From contig NZ_BAJR01000006.1 of assembly GCF_000613805.1 (NCBI RefSeq), positions 1 through 64,000 on the forward strand: DNA of 64,000 bases, in the 5' to 3' direction. Below the pieces are notes generated by a model. It was not told the origin of the DNA. It saw nothing but the letters and a program-made list of their open reading frames with translations, and ran no database searches. The DNA comes from Phocaeicola paurosaccharolyticus JCM 15092. Lineage in GTDB: Bacteria > Bacteroidota > Bacteroidia > Bacteroidales > Bacteroidaceae. Shown here piece after piece: positions 35,493 through 45,454 of this stretch (position 1 is its first letter; every line of letters begins with the position of its first letter). The translations under genes were made by a program, and so were the position numbers.

Positions 35493-36727
35493 TTAATATT
35501 TGACGTTTTCAAAACGATAGTAGCAAGTGTAATATTTCTTTATCTTTCTCGATAATAGAGAGATGTTAAGCATGTCCGATGCTTGAGAAATATCTTTCGT
35601 AGTTCCGTCTTTATATAGTATCTCTATACTGTCATCTTCCTTTTTATACATGTTATTTTCCAAAGAAGATGAGGCCAAGAAATATCGTGCATCTTTTTTA
35701 CTTATTGATAGTGCCTTGCATATATTCGATATGATATCAGCTTTCTTCTCCTTAGGTATTGGGGTAGAAGAGACCTCTACTTTAAAAAGATTTCTGTTTA
35801 TTATGCCTTTGCTCAGTGTTGATAATATAATATCCTCATTAGCACTCCATACTTTCAGTGAGGTCCATAAATCATTATCGTCAAGTAGAATGAAGTTGTC
35901 AATAGGTTCACTCTTTGTATAAAAATCCTCTTTGCAAATATCATTGTAAAGAAAATAACGCAAAGCAGGTGAGGCGAATAGCTCTTTGCCTTGGTTGGCA
36001 AGTTCTTTGGCACGCATAAGTGCATTTACTAGCATCTTCTCAAGTGTAACCGATGTTTTATGAAGGTAAACTTGCCAGTACATAAGTCTTCTAGATGTCA
36101 GAAAATTCTCTATGGAATAAATGCCCTTTGACTCTACCACCAGATGATCATCTTTCACGTCTAGCATCTTGATTATTCTTGCAGAGCCTATATTACCTTC
36201 TGATACACCTGTAAAGAAACTATCTCTTCTCAAATAGTCCAATCTATCCATATCAAGCTGGCCGCTGACAAGCTGATGTAGGAATTTCTTAGGATATTCA
36301 TCTTTAAAGATCTGAATAGCCAAGGTAATCTGACCTTTTAGGTCTCTGTTTATTCTCTCCATGAGCATGAGAGATATCTCTTCGTGGGTGAAATCCTTAA
36401 TCAATGTATTCTCGAGTACATGTGAGAATGGACATGACCTATGTCATGGAGGAGTATTGCTATTTGTACTGCCTCAACCTCGCTGTCGAAAATAAAGTTC
36501 CCTTTTGCTTTTAGATGCTGTATAGCCTCACTCATCAAAGAAAAAGCTCCAAGAGAATGTTGGAATCTAGTATGTTGAGCCCCCGGATAAACAGCAGAGG
36601 AGAGGCCTAGCTGTTTGATACGGCTTAGTCTTTGAAATATTGGATGTGTTATCACATCATAGATCAATCCCTTTGGTATATTGATGAACCCAAAAACGGG
36701 GTCATTTATTATTTTCCTGTCATTCAT
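35493..36727 (-). CDS. HD-domain phosphohydrolase (dGTPase-like), frameshifted in this sequence
   Basis: A metal-dependent HD-superfamily hydrolase, probably acting on nucleotides. The N-terminal part holds 'HPIFQRLSRIKQLG', 'HTRFQHSLG' and 'LLHDIGH', the histidine/aspartate metal ligands. The printed frame then stops at 36401. Adding back one C at 36433 on + (GG to G on -) restores 'HGPFSHVLENTLIKDF' and joins it to the larger part ending at 35493, for a protein of about 411 residues. 'QLDMDRLDYLRRDSFF', the conserved second-half motif of this group, is then in frame. ATG 36727 (MNDRKI) is preferred to the longer frame from 36769. The indel matches those in lpxC/fabZ and uvrA. Confidence 0.85.
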
Positions 36728-36751
36728 ACATACTGTTTTTAAGTGTATACC

Positions 36752-36798
36752 AAAAAAGAGCTGGTGCAATTATTAAAATATTTGCAACAGCTCTTTTT
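36752..36798 (-). terminator. Terminator of pyrF
   Basis: Read on the minus strand, AAAAAGAGCTG (36798-36788) pairs with CAGCTCTTTTT (36763-36753), with further TGCAA/TTGCA pairing inside and a T-run at the end. It lies between pyrF and the HD gene. Confidence 0.8.
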
Positions 36799-36818
36799 GT
36801 CTAGGCTATTAATATTAC

Positions 36819-37646
36819 TTATAGGATGTTTTTCAATTCCTTTTCCATCTGCTGTTGCACCTTAAGTGCTTCTTCTTCTGCAACCTTAGCAAAGTTCTCA
36901 TCATGTCCGGCATATATGATTGCGCGACTTGAGTTCACGATAAGTCCACATGTAGAGTTCATTCCATATTTGCATACCTCTTCCAAAGAACCACCTTGAG
37001 CGCCTACGCCAGGGACAAGAAGGAAATGGTTTGGAGCAATCTTACGTATATCCTCGAACATACGTCCTTGAGTAGCGCCAACTACATACATCATGTTCTC
37101 ATCATTTCCCCACTGCTGGCTCTTACGAAGTACTTTTTCGAAAAGTCTCTCGCCATTTTCATCGGTTGTAAGTTGGAAATCTTGTGAACCTTTGTTGCTT
37201 GTCAACGCAAGTAGAATAACCCACTTACCCTCATAGCTAAGGAAGGGAGTTACACTATCTTCACCCATATAAGGGGCAACAGTGATAGAGTCAATATTTA
37301 GTTCCTCGCCGAAGAAACTACGTGCGTACATAGATGATGTATTACCTATGTCACCACGTTTTGCATCAGCAATGATGAACTGATCCGGATAATTTGTCTT
37401 TATATATTTGATAGTTTTCTCGAAAGCCATCCATCCTTTTAAACCGAAACACTCATAGAAAGCCAGATTTGGCTTATATGCTATACAGTATGGCGCAGTA
37501 GCATCAATAATAGCTTTGTTGAAAGCGAATATAGGATCTTCCTCTTTTAATAGATGTTCAGGTATCTTCTTAATATCAGTATCCAAACCTACACAAAGGA
37601 ATGATTTCTTTCTCTTTATATTTTCAAATAATTCTTGCTTGTTCAT
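36819..37646 (-). CDS. pyrF: Orotidine 5'-phosphate decarboxylase PyrF
   Basis: A 275-residue enzyme catalysing the last step of UMP synthesis. It is the longer type-2 form. '[10 protein letters not shown]' forms the first strand; '[20 protein letters not shown]' follows; the catalytic charged network is '[13 protein letters not shown]' (D-K-x-x-D); and 'VPGVGAQGG' plus '[13 protein letters not shown]' bind the phosphate. Eleven bases separate it from the prfA stop upstream, so prfA and pyrF are probably one transcript ending at the hairpin 36752-36798. Confidence 0.95.
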   Translation of the reverse strand: MNKQELFENIKRKKSFLCVGLDTDIKKIPEHLLKEEDPIFAFNKAIIDATAPYCIAYKPNLAFYECFGLKGWMAFEKTIKYIKTNYPDQFIIADAKRGDIGNTSSMYARSFFGEELNIDSITVAPYMGEDSVTPFLSYEGKWVILLALTSNKGSQDFQLTTDENGERLFEKVLRKSQQWGNDENMMYVVGATQGRMFEDIRKIAPNHFLLVPGVGAQGGSLEEVCKYGMNSTCGLIVNSSRAIIYAGHDENFAKVAEEEALKVQQQMEKELKNIL

Positions 37647-37657
37647 AATAAGATATT

Positions 37658-38767
37658 TTAAAGTTCACTCTCCTTCATGCGCTCTGCATTCTCAGCTACT
37701 ATAAGATGGTCAATGCAATCTTGTATATCACCATCCATAAAAGCATTCAGGTTGTATATAGTATAATTAATTCTATGGTCAGTGATTCTTCCCTGAGGAT
37801 AGTTGTATGTACGTATCTTTGCAGAACGGTCACCTGTACTGACAAGAGTCTTTCTACGGTTTGCTATATCGTCGATGTACTTCTGATGTTCACGGTCGTA
37901 TATGTAGGTACGAAGACGTCCCAAAGCACGTTCTTTATTCTTAGGTTGGTCTCTCGTTTCAGTACATTCTATAAGAATCTCTTCAGAAACCCCTGTATTC
38001 GGATTTGTCCAAGGATAACGTAGACGTACACCCGATTCAACCTTATTGACATTCTGTCCTCCAGCACCACCACTTCGGAATGTATCCCACTTTATCAATC
38101 CCTCCTGTATGACAACATCAAATTCATCTGCCTCAGGAAGAACTGCTACTGATGAAGCCGATGTATGAACACGTCCCTGTGTCTCTGTAGCAGGTACACG
38201 TTGTACGCGGTGAACGCCAGACTCATATTTCAATGTTCCATATACCTTGTATCCGGTTACGTTGCATATGACCTCTTTATATCCACCGGAAGATCCTTCA
38301 GTGCAACTGCTTATTTCGCATTGCCAACCTTTTGTCTCAAAATATTTCAGATACATGCGTAGCAGGTCTCCGGCAAATATAGCAGCTTCATCACCTCCGG
38401 CACCTCCACGAATTTCAAGAACAGCATTCTTGTCATCTTCAGGATCGGCAGGGATGAGCATGAGTTTTATCTCCTCTTCAAGTTCAGGTATTCTATCTTC
38501 ACTTTTAGCTATCTCTTCGCGTGCCATCTCTTTCATATCAGGATCATCTTCTGAGGATAGGATTTCTCGTCCCTCCTTGATATTGGCAAGCATAGCTATA
38601 TATTCCTTGCGGGCCTTCATCAGGTCCTCAAGTTCTTTGTATTCACGGGTAAGTTTTACATAACGTTTCTGGTCTGCTATTACTGATGGGTCAGTGATTA
38701 GCGTAGAGACCTCTTCGAAACGAGCAATAAGCCCCTCTAATTTTTCTAATATTGTATTTTCTGCCAT
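37658..38767 (-). CDS. prfA: Peptide chain release factor 1
   Basis: A 369-residue release factor that reads UAA and UAG and triggers release of the finished peptide. The GGQ loop is seen in '[14 protein letters not shown]'. The stop-codon recognition region is '[20 protein letters not shown]', carrying the PxT-type motif of RF1 in 'VPATE', rather than the SPF of RF2. The N-terminal coiled helices and the C-terminal '[20 protein letters not shown]' are typical. Full length, with no frameshift (unlike prfB, RF1 is not expected to have one). Confidence 0.95.
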   Translation of the reverse strand: MAENTILEKLEGLIARFEEVSTLITDPSVIADQKRYVKLTREYKELEDLMKARKEYIAMLANIKEGREILSSEDDPDMKEMAREEIAKSEDRIPELEEEIKLMLIPADPEDDKNAVLEIRGGAGGDEAAIFAGDLLRMYLKYFETKGWQCEISSCTEGSSGGYKEVICNVTGYKVYGTLKYESGVHRVQRVPATETQGRVHTSASSVAVLPEADEFDVVIQEGLIKWDTFRSGGAGGQNVNKVESGVRLRYPWTNPNTGVSEEILIECTETRDQPKNKERALGRLRTYIYDREHQKYIDDIANRRKTLVSTGDRSAKIRTYNYPQGRITDHRINYTIYNLNAFMDGDIQDCIDHLIVAENAERMKESEL

Positions 38768-38790
38768 TCTTATAATGGTATAAATTATTT

Positions 38791-38994
38791 CTATTTACAG
38801 AGATAAACAGTCCATCTATATTGTCTAGTTATGATATTGAAACATATCACTACCCATCCAAATGTGCCTAACATCCATGCAATATCATGTATCTTGAATG
38901 AACGGGCATTTATCAGCAGCCATGACTCGTAACACATATATGCTGTTACAAGAGTACTGGCCAAGCAACATAGAAAGAAAGTAAACTTTTTCAT
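38791..38994 (-). CDS. Small membrane protein of unknown function
   Basis: A 67-residue protein lying in the 240-base space between purM and prfA on the same strand. Two hydrophobic segments are seen: 'FTFFLCCLASTLVTAYMCY' near the N terminus and 'IAWMLGTFGWVVICFNII' in the second half, linked by a short polar loop, with basic residues at the C terminus. It has an ATG start 17 bases after the purM stop and ends 23 bases before prfA, so it fits the operon. I do not recognise a family. Confidence 0.6.
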   Translation of the reverse strand: MKKFTFFLCCLASTLVTAYMCYESWLLINARSFKIHDIAWMLGTFGWVVICFNIITRQYRWTVYLCK

Positions 38995-39011
38995 TAAAAC
39001 AAAAGTTTATT

Positions 39012-40178
39012 TTAATAGTTGAATTCTCCGAACTCAGACTTGATTGTCAGTGATTTTTCGCCCTCTTCAACATGGCCGATAATCTGAGCTTCAATATTGA
39101 AACTCTTACTTATCTCAATAACCTTTTCAGCATTTTCAGGTGATAGATATACTTCAAGGCGGTGTCCCATATTGAATACCTTGTACATTTCACTCCAGTC
39201 GGTACCACTCTGTTCTGCTATTGTACGGAACAATGGAGGAACAGGGAACATGTTGTCCTTTATAACACGGCAGTTATCACTTACGAAGTGGAGAACCTTA
39301 GTCTGAGCACCACCGGTACAATGTACCATACCATGAATTTCAGGTCTTAGTTCATCAAGAAGTCTCTTTACCACAGGGGCATAAGTACGGGTAGGAGATA
39401 GGACAAGCTTTCCTGCATTTATAGGAGAACCTTCTACTGAGTCTGTTAATTTCAGCTGACCGCTATATACCAACTCTTCAGGTACTGCGTGATCATAGCT
39501 TTCCGGATATTTTTCAGCAAGATATTTTGCAAATACGTCATGACGTGCACTTGTAAGACCATTACTTCCCATACCGCCATTGTACTCTTTTTCATAAGTA
39601 GCCTGACCGCAAGAAGAGAGACCTACAATAACATCGCCTGGATGAATATTAGCATTATTTATAACGTCGCTTCTCTTCATACGGCATGTGACTGTAGAGT
39701 CAACAATTATTGTACGTACTAAATCACCAACGTCAGCAGTCTCACCTCCGGTAGCATAAATGCCTATACCCATATTTCTCATCTCGTTGAGTAGTTCATC
39801 TGTACCATTAATGATAGCAGAAATAACTTCTCCCGGTATGAGCATTTTGTTTCTACCAATAGTGCTAGATACTAAGATATTGTCTACAGCACCTACACAA
39901 AGAAGATCGTCAGTATTCATAATCAAAGCATCCTGAGCGATACCTCTCCAAACATTTATATCTCCGGTCTCTTTCCAGTACATATAAGCCAATGAAGATT
40001 TTGTACCGGCACCATCAGCGTGCATAATATTACAATACTCTGGGTCTCCACCTAGGATATCAGGGATAATTTTGCAGAATGCCTGTGGAAAAATACCTTT
40101 ATCTATGTTTTTAATTGCGTTGTGCACATCTTCTTTAGATGCCGACACACCTCTTTGCATGTATCGCTGATTACTCAT
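39012..40178 (-). CDS. purM: Phosphoribosylformylglycinamidine cyclo-ligase (AIR synthase)
   Basis: A 388-residue ATP-dependent enzyme making aminoimidazole ribotide in purine synthesis. It shows the PurM-type order: 'RGVSASKEDVHNAIKN', 'HADGAGTKSSLAYMYW', 'IAQDALIMNTDDLLCVGA', 'TGGETADVGDLVRTIIVD' and a C-terminal half with 'HCTGGAQTKVL' and 'VFNMGHRLEVYL'. The sequence is of the divergent, slightly long form used by Bacteroidetes. A perfect -7 box lies 31 bases before the start. It probably heads a transcript with the small membrane protein, prfA and pyrF. Confidence 0.9.
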   Translation of the reverse strand: MSNQRYMQRGVSASKEDVHNAIKNIDKGIFPQAFCKIIPDILGGDPEYCNIMHADGAGTKSSLAYMYWKETGDINVWRGIAQDALIMNTDDLLCVGAVDNILVSSTIGRNKMLIPGEVISAIINGTDELLNEMRNMGIGIYATGGETADVGDLVRTIIVDSTVTCRMKRSDVINNANIHPGDVIVGLSSCGQATYEKEYNGGMGSNGLTSARHDVFAKYLAEKYPESYDHAVPEELVYSGQLKLTDSVEGSPINAGKLVLSPTRTYAPVVKRLLDELRPEIHGMVHCTGGAQTKVLHFVSDNCRVIKDNMFPVPPLFRTIAEQSGTDWSEMYKVFNMGHRLEVYLSPENAEKVIEISKSFNIEAQIIGHVEEGEKSLTIKSEFGEFNY

Positions 40179-40209
40179 GAGTTAAACATTTATTATTCAA
40201 TTGGATTTG

Positions 40210-40217
40210 CAAAAGTA
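40210..40217 (-). promoter_or_regulatory. -7 promoter element of purM
   Basis: TACTTTTG on the minus strand matches TAnnTTTG. At the -33 spacing there is only AATG. Confidence 0.5.
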
Positions 40218-40265
40218 GTCATAATTTTGCTTATAGCATTGATAAATTATAAAATCTTGAAATGA

Positions 40266-40302
40266 AAAACGCCCATGTTTTTTGACAGACATGGGCATTT
40301 TT
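40266..40302. terminator. Terminator after the Wzz-type gene
   Basis: An eight-base-pair GC-rich stem (40271-40278 with 40289-40296) with A/T runs on both sides, so it can work on either strand. It lies 20 bases beyond the minus-strand wzz-type stop. Confidence 0.82.
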
Positions 40303-40322
40303 TAATATTTAGATTATTCTTA

Positions 40323-41498
40323 TTAATCAGAAATCAATTTTTCTGCTTCTTCTGTTTCATTCTGTTCTTTAATTTTTTCTTTCAAGTCAGTATGGAACTT
40401 ACCAATAAATTCAGCACCGAACAATATCCATGCAGCAGATAGACAGAATCCTAGGAAACAAAATCCTAAAACAACCATTTTTCGGCTTGTACCCGACGGA
40501 AACAAAGGCATTGTAGCCGGTTGCACTACGGCAAATACAGGTTTCAACTCCTGTATTTTTGCTTTAGCCATCTCTTTTTGTTGCTCCATCTGAGTATATA
40601 GCTGATTTGCAAGGCTGGCCTCTTCTTGAAGACGTTGTTTCTCGCTGTTTACAGATTGTAAAATAACGCTACGGTCAAAATCGACACTTACAGCATATGC
40701 TGCTTGTGCTTTAACAAGTTTTTTATGTGCCTCATCGGCTAACATTCTATAATAATCGTAGTCTTCTTTCGCTTTTTTAGTACGATAGTTTATAATATAT
40801 TCTTGAAGTCTTTGACATACGGTATCTGCTACTTGAGTTGCAATCTGTGGATCGTCCATTGTAACAGTTATAGTTGTAATGCCGGTTTTCTTGTCTACAT
40901 CAGCAGAGATATTTTTTGAAAGTACACCTACAACACCATACTCTTTTCGGTTAAGTTGTGCAGGGTTTACCTTCTTGTTCTTCTTCTCCTTCTCTTCTTT
41001 ACCGAAAATAGATTCCTTAAATGTGGCAAACCAACCTTTTGGTTCATCCTCTTTAGATATATATTTATATATAGATATAGGACGTCCAGGTTTTGCTCCT
41101 TCGCGAATCTCTTTAGGTGTCACATAAGGTGTTACTTTTATATCAAACAGATTTGTGAGGAATGGAGTGCTGGCACATATCTCTGGGAAGAGAGTAATAT
41201 TAAGTGCATCACTTCCGCCTGTTCCTATAGCACTATTCATGCCTAACATGCTTGCTATACCTCCTAAGCTACCTCCGGAGTTCTTACCTTGTACTTCAGG
41301 GGCAAGAGTAACACTTACTGTATACTTCTTTTTCATCTGAAGAGATACTACTACTCCAAGGACTGCAAAAGCAAAAGAGAATAGAATAATAAATACTTTG
41401 CGGCTCCATAGTTTAGCTGCTAGTGCGGCATAATCTATCTGAAATTCCTCTTTGTTTTCTTCTGTCTGAGAATCATTATATAGTTCTTCTTTATCCAT
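40323..41498 (-). CDS. Wzz-type polysaccharide chain-length determinant
   Basis: A 391-residue inner-membrane co-polymerase-like protein. The cytoplasmic N terminus is followed by membrane helix 1 ('VFIILFSFAFAVLGVVVSLQ', about residues 35-55), a large periplasmic region with coiled-coil near 'EEASLANQLYTQMEQQKEMA', and membrane helix 2 ('MVVLGFCFLGFCLSAAWILF', near 345-365). The proline-rich stretch before helix 2 ('PATMPLFPSG') is the family mark. There is no tyrosine-kinase domain attached. It starts eight bases after the Wza-type gene, so the two form an export pair. No glycosyltransferases are next to them. Confidence 0.87.
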   Translation of the reverse strand: MDKEELYNDSQTEENKEEFQIDYAALAAKLWSRKVFIILFSFAFAVLGVVVSLQMKKKYTVSVTLAPEVQGKNSGGSLGGIASMLGMNSAIGTGGSDALNITLFPEICASTPFLTNLFDIKVTPYVTPKEIREGAKPGRPISIYKYISKEDEPKGWFATFKESIFGKEEKEKKNKKVNPAQLNRKEYGVVGVLSKNISADVDKKTGITTITVTMDDPQIATQVADTVCQRLQEYIINYRTKKAKEDYDYYRMLADEAHKKLVKAQAAYAVSVDFDRSVILQSVNSEKQRLQEEASLANQLYTQMEQQKEMAKAKIQELKPVFAVVQPATMPLFPSGTSRKMVVLGFCFLGFCLSAAWILFGAEFIGKFHTDLKEKIKEQNETEEAEKLISD

Positions 41499-41506
41499 GA
41501 AACCAA

Positions 41507-43900
41507 TTATTTAAGTATGTTAGCAATAGATGCGATCATAGTAGCCAAAGATGCAGATGTTGTTGCAATACCTAAGATGTTCTGTAAATTATTAGGATTA
41601 CGTTGTCTGACAGGAACTATAATCTGTGAACCAGGTTCAACTTTTGAATTCCTCTTAGCTTTGTTTATATGACCATTCATGTAAACGATATATGCTCTGC
41701 TCTTTTTAGCATTCTGGCTATATCCTCCAGCCTCTTCTATGTAATCTCTTACTTTTAGCTTAGGAATATAGGTGATGGTATTTGGAGATGTTACAGCACC
41801 GCTAATACTTACTGTATTAGTGTAAGTAGGTATAAGCAATTTATCACCTTCACGTAATACTAGGTCATATTGACTTCCCGGCTGTTCCAATGCTTTGTCA
41901 AGTTCTATTCCGACATAATATGTATTTCCAAAATCAAGTTGTTCAGTGCTTATTGAATCATTTCCTTGTTTCAATGAGTTAAGTACATCTTGCATTTTTC
42001 TACGTTCAGCATTATTAATAGTACGTTCTAGTCTGGCACCTTTCACATAAGCAAATTTGGTTACTCCACCTGCCTTTTTTACAAGGTCGCTCATTCGCTC
42101 ATTCTTGTCTGTCATAGCGAAAGTACCGGTGAAATTTACTTCACCATTTACAATTACGTTCTGCTGAACGTGGTAGGCTGGGCTACGGCGAACATATACC
42201 TGATCGTATGGCTGTAGCACAAACCCAGGTTCTCCCTCAACGACAAAACCATCCTTAAGACTGAAACTGAAAAACTCACCAAGTTTATTGTCTGCTACAT
42301 TTGCTCCTGAATCTTTCACACGGCGTGAAACATCAATACGTGCTGTTGAAGCAGATTCAAGCATGCCTCCTGCTTGAAGGATGAGATCCTCCAAGGTTGT
42401 ATTATCTGCATAAGGGAATGTTCCTGGAGCAGCAACCTCACCATATATACTTAATGTACCTCTGTCCTTTAAGTCATATATGCTTGGGATGAAGAGAATA
42501 TCGTTATTACGTAGCTCGATATCAGGGCTTGTTCCTTTCATTATACTTTCAACGTCAACAGGCAATACCTCTAAGCTACGGTCTGGACGTTCACGATGTA
42601 AAATAGCTCTGCTTGTAAATGCCTCTGGAAGTAGTCCGTCTGCTTTGTATATAAGTTTTCTTACAGTGTTTATTTTATCACTTAGCTGGAAAATACCAGT
42701 ACGATAAACAGCACCTTTAATTTCAATTCTATTTTCGAATCTAGACAATAGTCCGCTGACTTCAACTTCATCTCCATCTTTCATCTTGAAGTTCTCAAAG
42801 TCAATTTTATCAAGAGTCTCAACAGTAAACTCCTTACCATTCTGTCGAACTATAGTAACACTATTTGTATAAGCTGATTGTCCGAAACCTCCAGCATAAT
42901 CAAGTAATTTCTTAAAGCTCTCTCCATTTTTCATCTCGAAATACATAGGCCTTTTTACTTTACCCTTTATATTTACAAGGTTTGAGTATGTAGGAACCAA
43001 GATAACATCTCCCTCTTCAAGACGTATATCATTGCGACGGTTGCCGTTCATAAGGAAATCGTATACGTCAATTTGAGCTACTGTTCTTCCGTAGCGTACA
43101 ACCTTTATATTACGTAATGAACCTTGATCCTTAATACCTCCGGCTTTATAGAGAGCATGGAATACTGTAGAGAAAGAACTTACTTCGTAAGTACCAGGTT
43201 TTTGAACTTCTCCAAGTACGTTAATCTGTATACTACGTATCTGTCCTAAGGAGAGTCGTATATCTGAGCGAGAACCATCTCTTCCCAAGCCTGCGTATAT
43301 AGCTCCCAATTTCTTTCTCAGGAAGCTGTTAGCTTCATCAATAGTCATACCGCTAAGGTACAAAGGACCTAAAACGTCGACGTTGATGCTACCTTCAGGA
43401 GATATTACGCTGCGCATTGTAGTCTGGTTTGCACCGAAAATGTCGATTATAACTTCATCACCCGGTCCTAGCTTGTAGTTACGTGGGGTAGCTAGATTTT
43501 CGTTTGGAGCGAAATTTAGATTTTTGTTATTGAAGATATCCTGACCGAAAACTTTTGATGTAGTTAAGCTGATATCTTCACTGCTTGCTACTTCTGCTTG
43601 GTTGTCTTGATTTATCAGATTGTCCTCTCGCTTATTTGAGGTAATATGTAAACGACTTCCATTATCTCTGGAATAGTCATGAGTAGAAGCCGAATCATAC
43701 ATCTTTTTTACTCGCTCTGCCTGATCTCTGGTAACTCCCTTTAAGGCAAGTTCCTCAGCCATTATTTTTTGATTTTTACCTTGCTGTACTCCATTTTGAA
43801 CATATTCAAGTACCTGTTGGTCAGTCATTGTACTTTGTGCAAAAGTGGCACCTACAAAAAATAAAGAAAACAGACTGCAAGTGATAATCCTTTTAATCAT
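41507..43900 (-). CDS. Wza-type polysaccharide export outer-membrane protein with SLBB repeats
   Basis: A 797-residue exported protein. Signal peptide (1-21); a polar N-terminal region with a helical segment resembling 'QVLEYVQNGVQQGKNQKIMA'; the Poly_export domain beginning 'YKLGPGDEVIIDIFGANQ'; then several SLBB domains ('VLGEVQKPGTYEV', 'IYGEVAAPGTFPYADNTT', 'VNGEVNFTGTFAMTDKN', 'ISGAVTSPNTITYI'). A hydrophobic C-terminal helix is seen in 'GIATTSASLATMIASIANIL'. Proteins of this form make the outer-membrane channel for capsular or exo-polysaccharide. A clear promoter lies 43 bases upstream. Co-transcribed with the Wzz-type gene. Confidence 0.9.
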   Translation of the reverse strand: MIKRIITCSLFSLFFVGATFAQSTMTDQQVLEYVQNGVQQGKNQKIMAEELALKGVTRDQAERVKKMYDSASTHDYSRDNGSRLHITSNKREDNLINQDNQAEVASSEDISLTTSKVFGQDIFNNKNLNFAPNENLATPRNYKLGPGDEVIIDIFGANQTTMRSVISPEGSINVDVLGPLYLSGMTIDEANSFLRKKLGAIYAGLGRDGSRSDIRLSLGQIRSIQINVLGEVQKPGTYEVSSFSTVFHALYKAGGIKDQGSLRNIKVVRYGRTVAQIDVYDFLMNGNRRNDIRLEEGDVILVPTYSNLVNIKGKVKRPMYFEMKNGESFKKLLDYAGGFGQSAYTNSVTIVRQNGKEFTVETLDKIDFENFKMKDGDEVEVSGLLSRFENRIEIKGAVYRTGIFQLSDKINTVRKLIYKADGLLPEAFTSRAILHRERPDRSLEVLPVDVESIMKGTSPDIELRNNDILFIPSIYDLKDRGTLSIYGEVAAPGTFPYADNTTLEDLILQAGGMLESASTARIDVSRRVKDSGANVADNKLGEFFSFSLKDGFVVEGEPGFVLQPYDQVYVRRSPAYHVQQNVIVNGEVNFTGTFAMTDKNERMSDLVKKAGGVTKFAYVKGARLERTINNAERRKMQDVLNSLKQGNDSISTEQLDFGNTYYVGIELDKALEQPGSQYDLVLREGDKLLIPTYTNTVSISGAVTSPNTITYIPKLKVRDYIEEAGGYSQNAKKSRAYIVYMNGHINKAKRNSKVEPGSQIIVPVRQRNPNNLQNILGIATTSASLATMIASIANILK

Positions 43901-43942
43901 ACTCTTACTTTATATTAATTATATATTATTCATTTTAGCTTA

Positions 43943-43974
43943 CAAAAATAAAATTTATTGTCTTAATATTCAAA
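43943..43974 (-). promoter_or_regulatory. Promoter of the Wza/Wzz-type pair
   Basis: On the minus strand TTTG (43971-43974), a 20-base spacer and TATTTTTG (43943-43950): full consensus match, 43 bases before the ATG. Confidence 0.78.
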
Positions 43975-44046
43975 ATTAATATAGCTAAAAAACTTTTAAC
44001 AAATATAATACTAGGTCTTTTTAGTGATTATATCAGTTGAATAATA

Positions 44047-44087
44047 AAAAATAGACTGCCTGTATTTGTATCAGGCAGTCTATTTTT
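44047..44087. terminator. Terminator of pgk
   Basis: A perfect 16-base-pair stem (44047-44062 with 44072-44087), nine-base loop, with A- and T-runs at the ends so that it works on both strands. Confidence 0.9.
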
Positions 44088-44108
44088 GTATATCAGAAAT
44101 GTCTGTAT

Positions 44109-45365
44109 TTACTTTTCTCCAGTAATAGCTGCAACTCCAGGGAGTACCTTACCTTCAATAGCTTCAAGTAGAGCACCACCACCAGTTGAGATATATGATA
44201 CTTTGTCAGCCATACCGAACTTGTTGATACAAGCTACAGAGTCACCACCACCGATTAGTGAGAAAGCTCCTTCAGCAGTTGCTTCAGCAATAGTTTCAGC
44301 GATTACTTTAGAACCAGCTGCAAAGTTGTCGAATTCGAATACGCCGGCAGGACCATTCCAAAGTATAGTCTTAGCACCCTTGATAGCTTTCTTGAAATCT
44401 TCGCGAGTATCAGGACCTGCATCAAGACCCATCCATCCTTCTGGGATATCAAAATCTGAACAAACTTTAGTCTCAGTATCATTAGCAAAATTATTTCCTG
44501 CAATACAATCGCTACCAAGGACAAGGTTTACACCTTTTTCTTTAGCCTTAGCAATTATTTCAAGAGCAAGATCAAGTTTGTCATCCTCAACAAGTGAGTT
44601 TCCTATTTTACCACCTTGTGCTTTAGCGAAAGTGAATGCCATACCACCACAAAGGATAAGGTTATCAACCTTGTCCATAAGGTTTTCAATGATACCAATT
44701 TTGGTAGACACTTTAGAACCACCCATGATAGCAGTGAAAGGACGTTTGATATCTTTCATAACGCTGTCAACAGCTTTTACCTCTTTTTCCATAAGGTAAC
44801 CAAGCATCTTGTTATCAGTGTCGAAGTAGTCAGCTATTATAGCAGTTGAAGCATGTTTACGGTGAGCAGTACCGAATGCGTCATTTACGTAGCAGTCAGC
44901 ATAAGAAGCTAAGTGCTTAGCAAACTCTTTTTGAACAGGTTTTAAAGCAGCCTTAGCAGCAGCTTTTTCTTCATCAGAAGCAAATTCACCGCGTGGTTTA
45001 CCCTCTTCTTCAGCATAGAAACGAAGGTTTTCCAATAGAAGAGCTTCACCTGATTTAAGGTTAGCTGCAGCCTCGTCAGCCTTCATGCAATCTGGAGCAA
45101 ACTTAACAGGTACACCAAGTCTCTCAGAAACTGCATCAACAATCTGGCTCAAAGAGAATTTCATATCTGGGTTCTTTTTTGGCTTACCCATGTGTGACAT
45201 GATAATTACACTACCACCGTCAGCTAGGATCTTTTTTAATGTAGGAAGAGCACCACGGATACGAGTATCATCTGTTATCTTACCATTTTCATCCAATGGA
45301 ACATTGAAGTCTACACGGACAATTGCCTTTTTACCGGCAAAATTGTAATTGTCAATAGTTTGCAT
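44109..45365 (-). CDS. pgk: Phosphoglycerate kinase
   Basis: A 418-residue glycolytic enzyme converting 1,3-bisphosphoglycerate and ADP to 3-phosphoglycerate and ATP. The N-terminal signature '[15 protein letters not shown]' is followed by '[14 protein letters not shown]', 'SHMGKPK', '[15 protein letters not shown]' and, in the C-terminal domain, '[18 protein letters not shown]', 'LGSDCIA' and '[15 protein letters not shown]'. Complete, normal length, single-gene transcript with its own promoter and terminator. A long open frame on the opposite strand here is a shadow of this high-codon-bias gene. Confidence 0.96.
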   Translation of the reverse strand: MQTIDNYNFAGKKAIVRVDFNVPLDENGKITDDTRIRGALPTLKKILADGGSVIIMSHMGKPKKNPDMKFSLSQIVDAVSERLGVPVKFAPDCMKADEAAANLKSGEALLLENLRFYAEEEGKPRGEFASDEEKAAAKAALKPVQKEFAKHLASYADCYVNDAFGTAHRKHASTAIIADYFDTDNKMLGYLMEKEVKAVDSVMKDIKRPFTAIMGGSKVSTKIGIIENLMDKVDNLILCGGMAFTFAKAQGGKIGNSLVEDDKLDLALEIIAKAKEKGVNLVLGSDCIAGNNFANDTETKVCSDFDIPEGWMGLDAGPDTREDFKKAIKGAKTILWNGPAGVFEFDNFAAGSKVIAETIAEATAEGAFSLIGGGDSVACINKFGMADKVSYISTGGGALLEAIEGKVLPGVAAITGEK

Positions 45366-45411
45366 AATCTCTAAATTTTATTTATATGATATATTCTTTT
45401 TTTGCGTGTCG

Positions 45412-45419
45412 CAAAGTTA
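45412..45419 (-). promoter_or_regulatory. -7 promoter element of pgk
   Basis: TAACTTTG on the minus strand matches TAnnTTTG, 46 bases before the ATG. The -33 position shows TTTA. Confidence 0.55.
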
Positions 45420-45454
45420 GCAATATTTTTTTTTAAATAAATGTCGCTAATATT

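Noticed and set aside
44086-44799. Open frame of 237 codons on + opposite pgk
   Set aside because: It is fully antisense to a clear phosphoglycerate kinase gene, shows no domain, and its serine/proline/alanine-rich translation is typical of a shadow frame.
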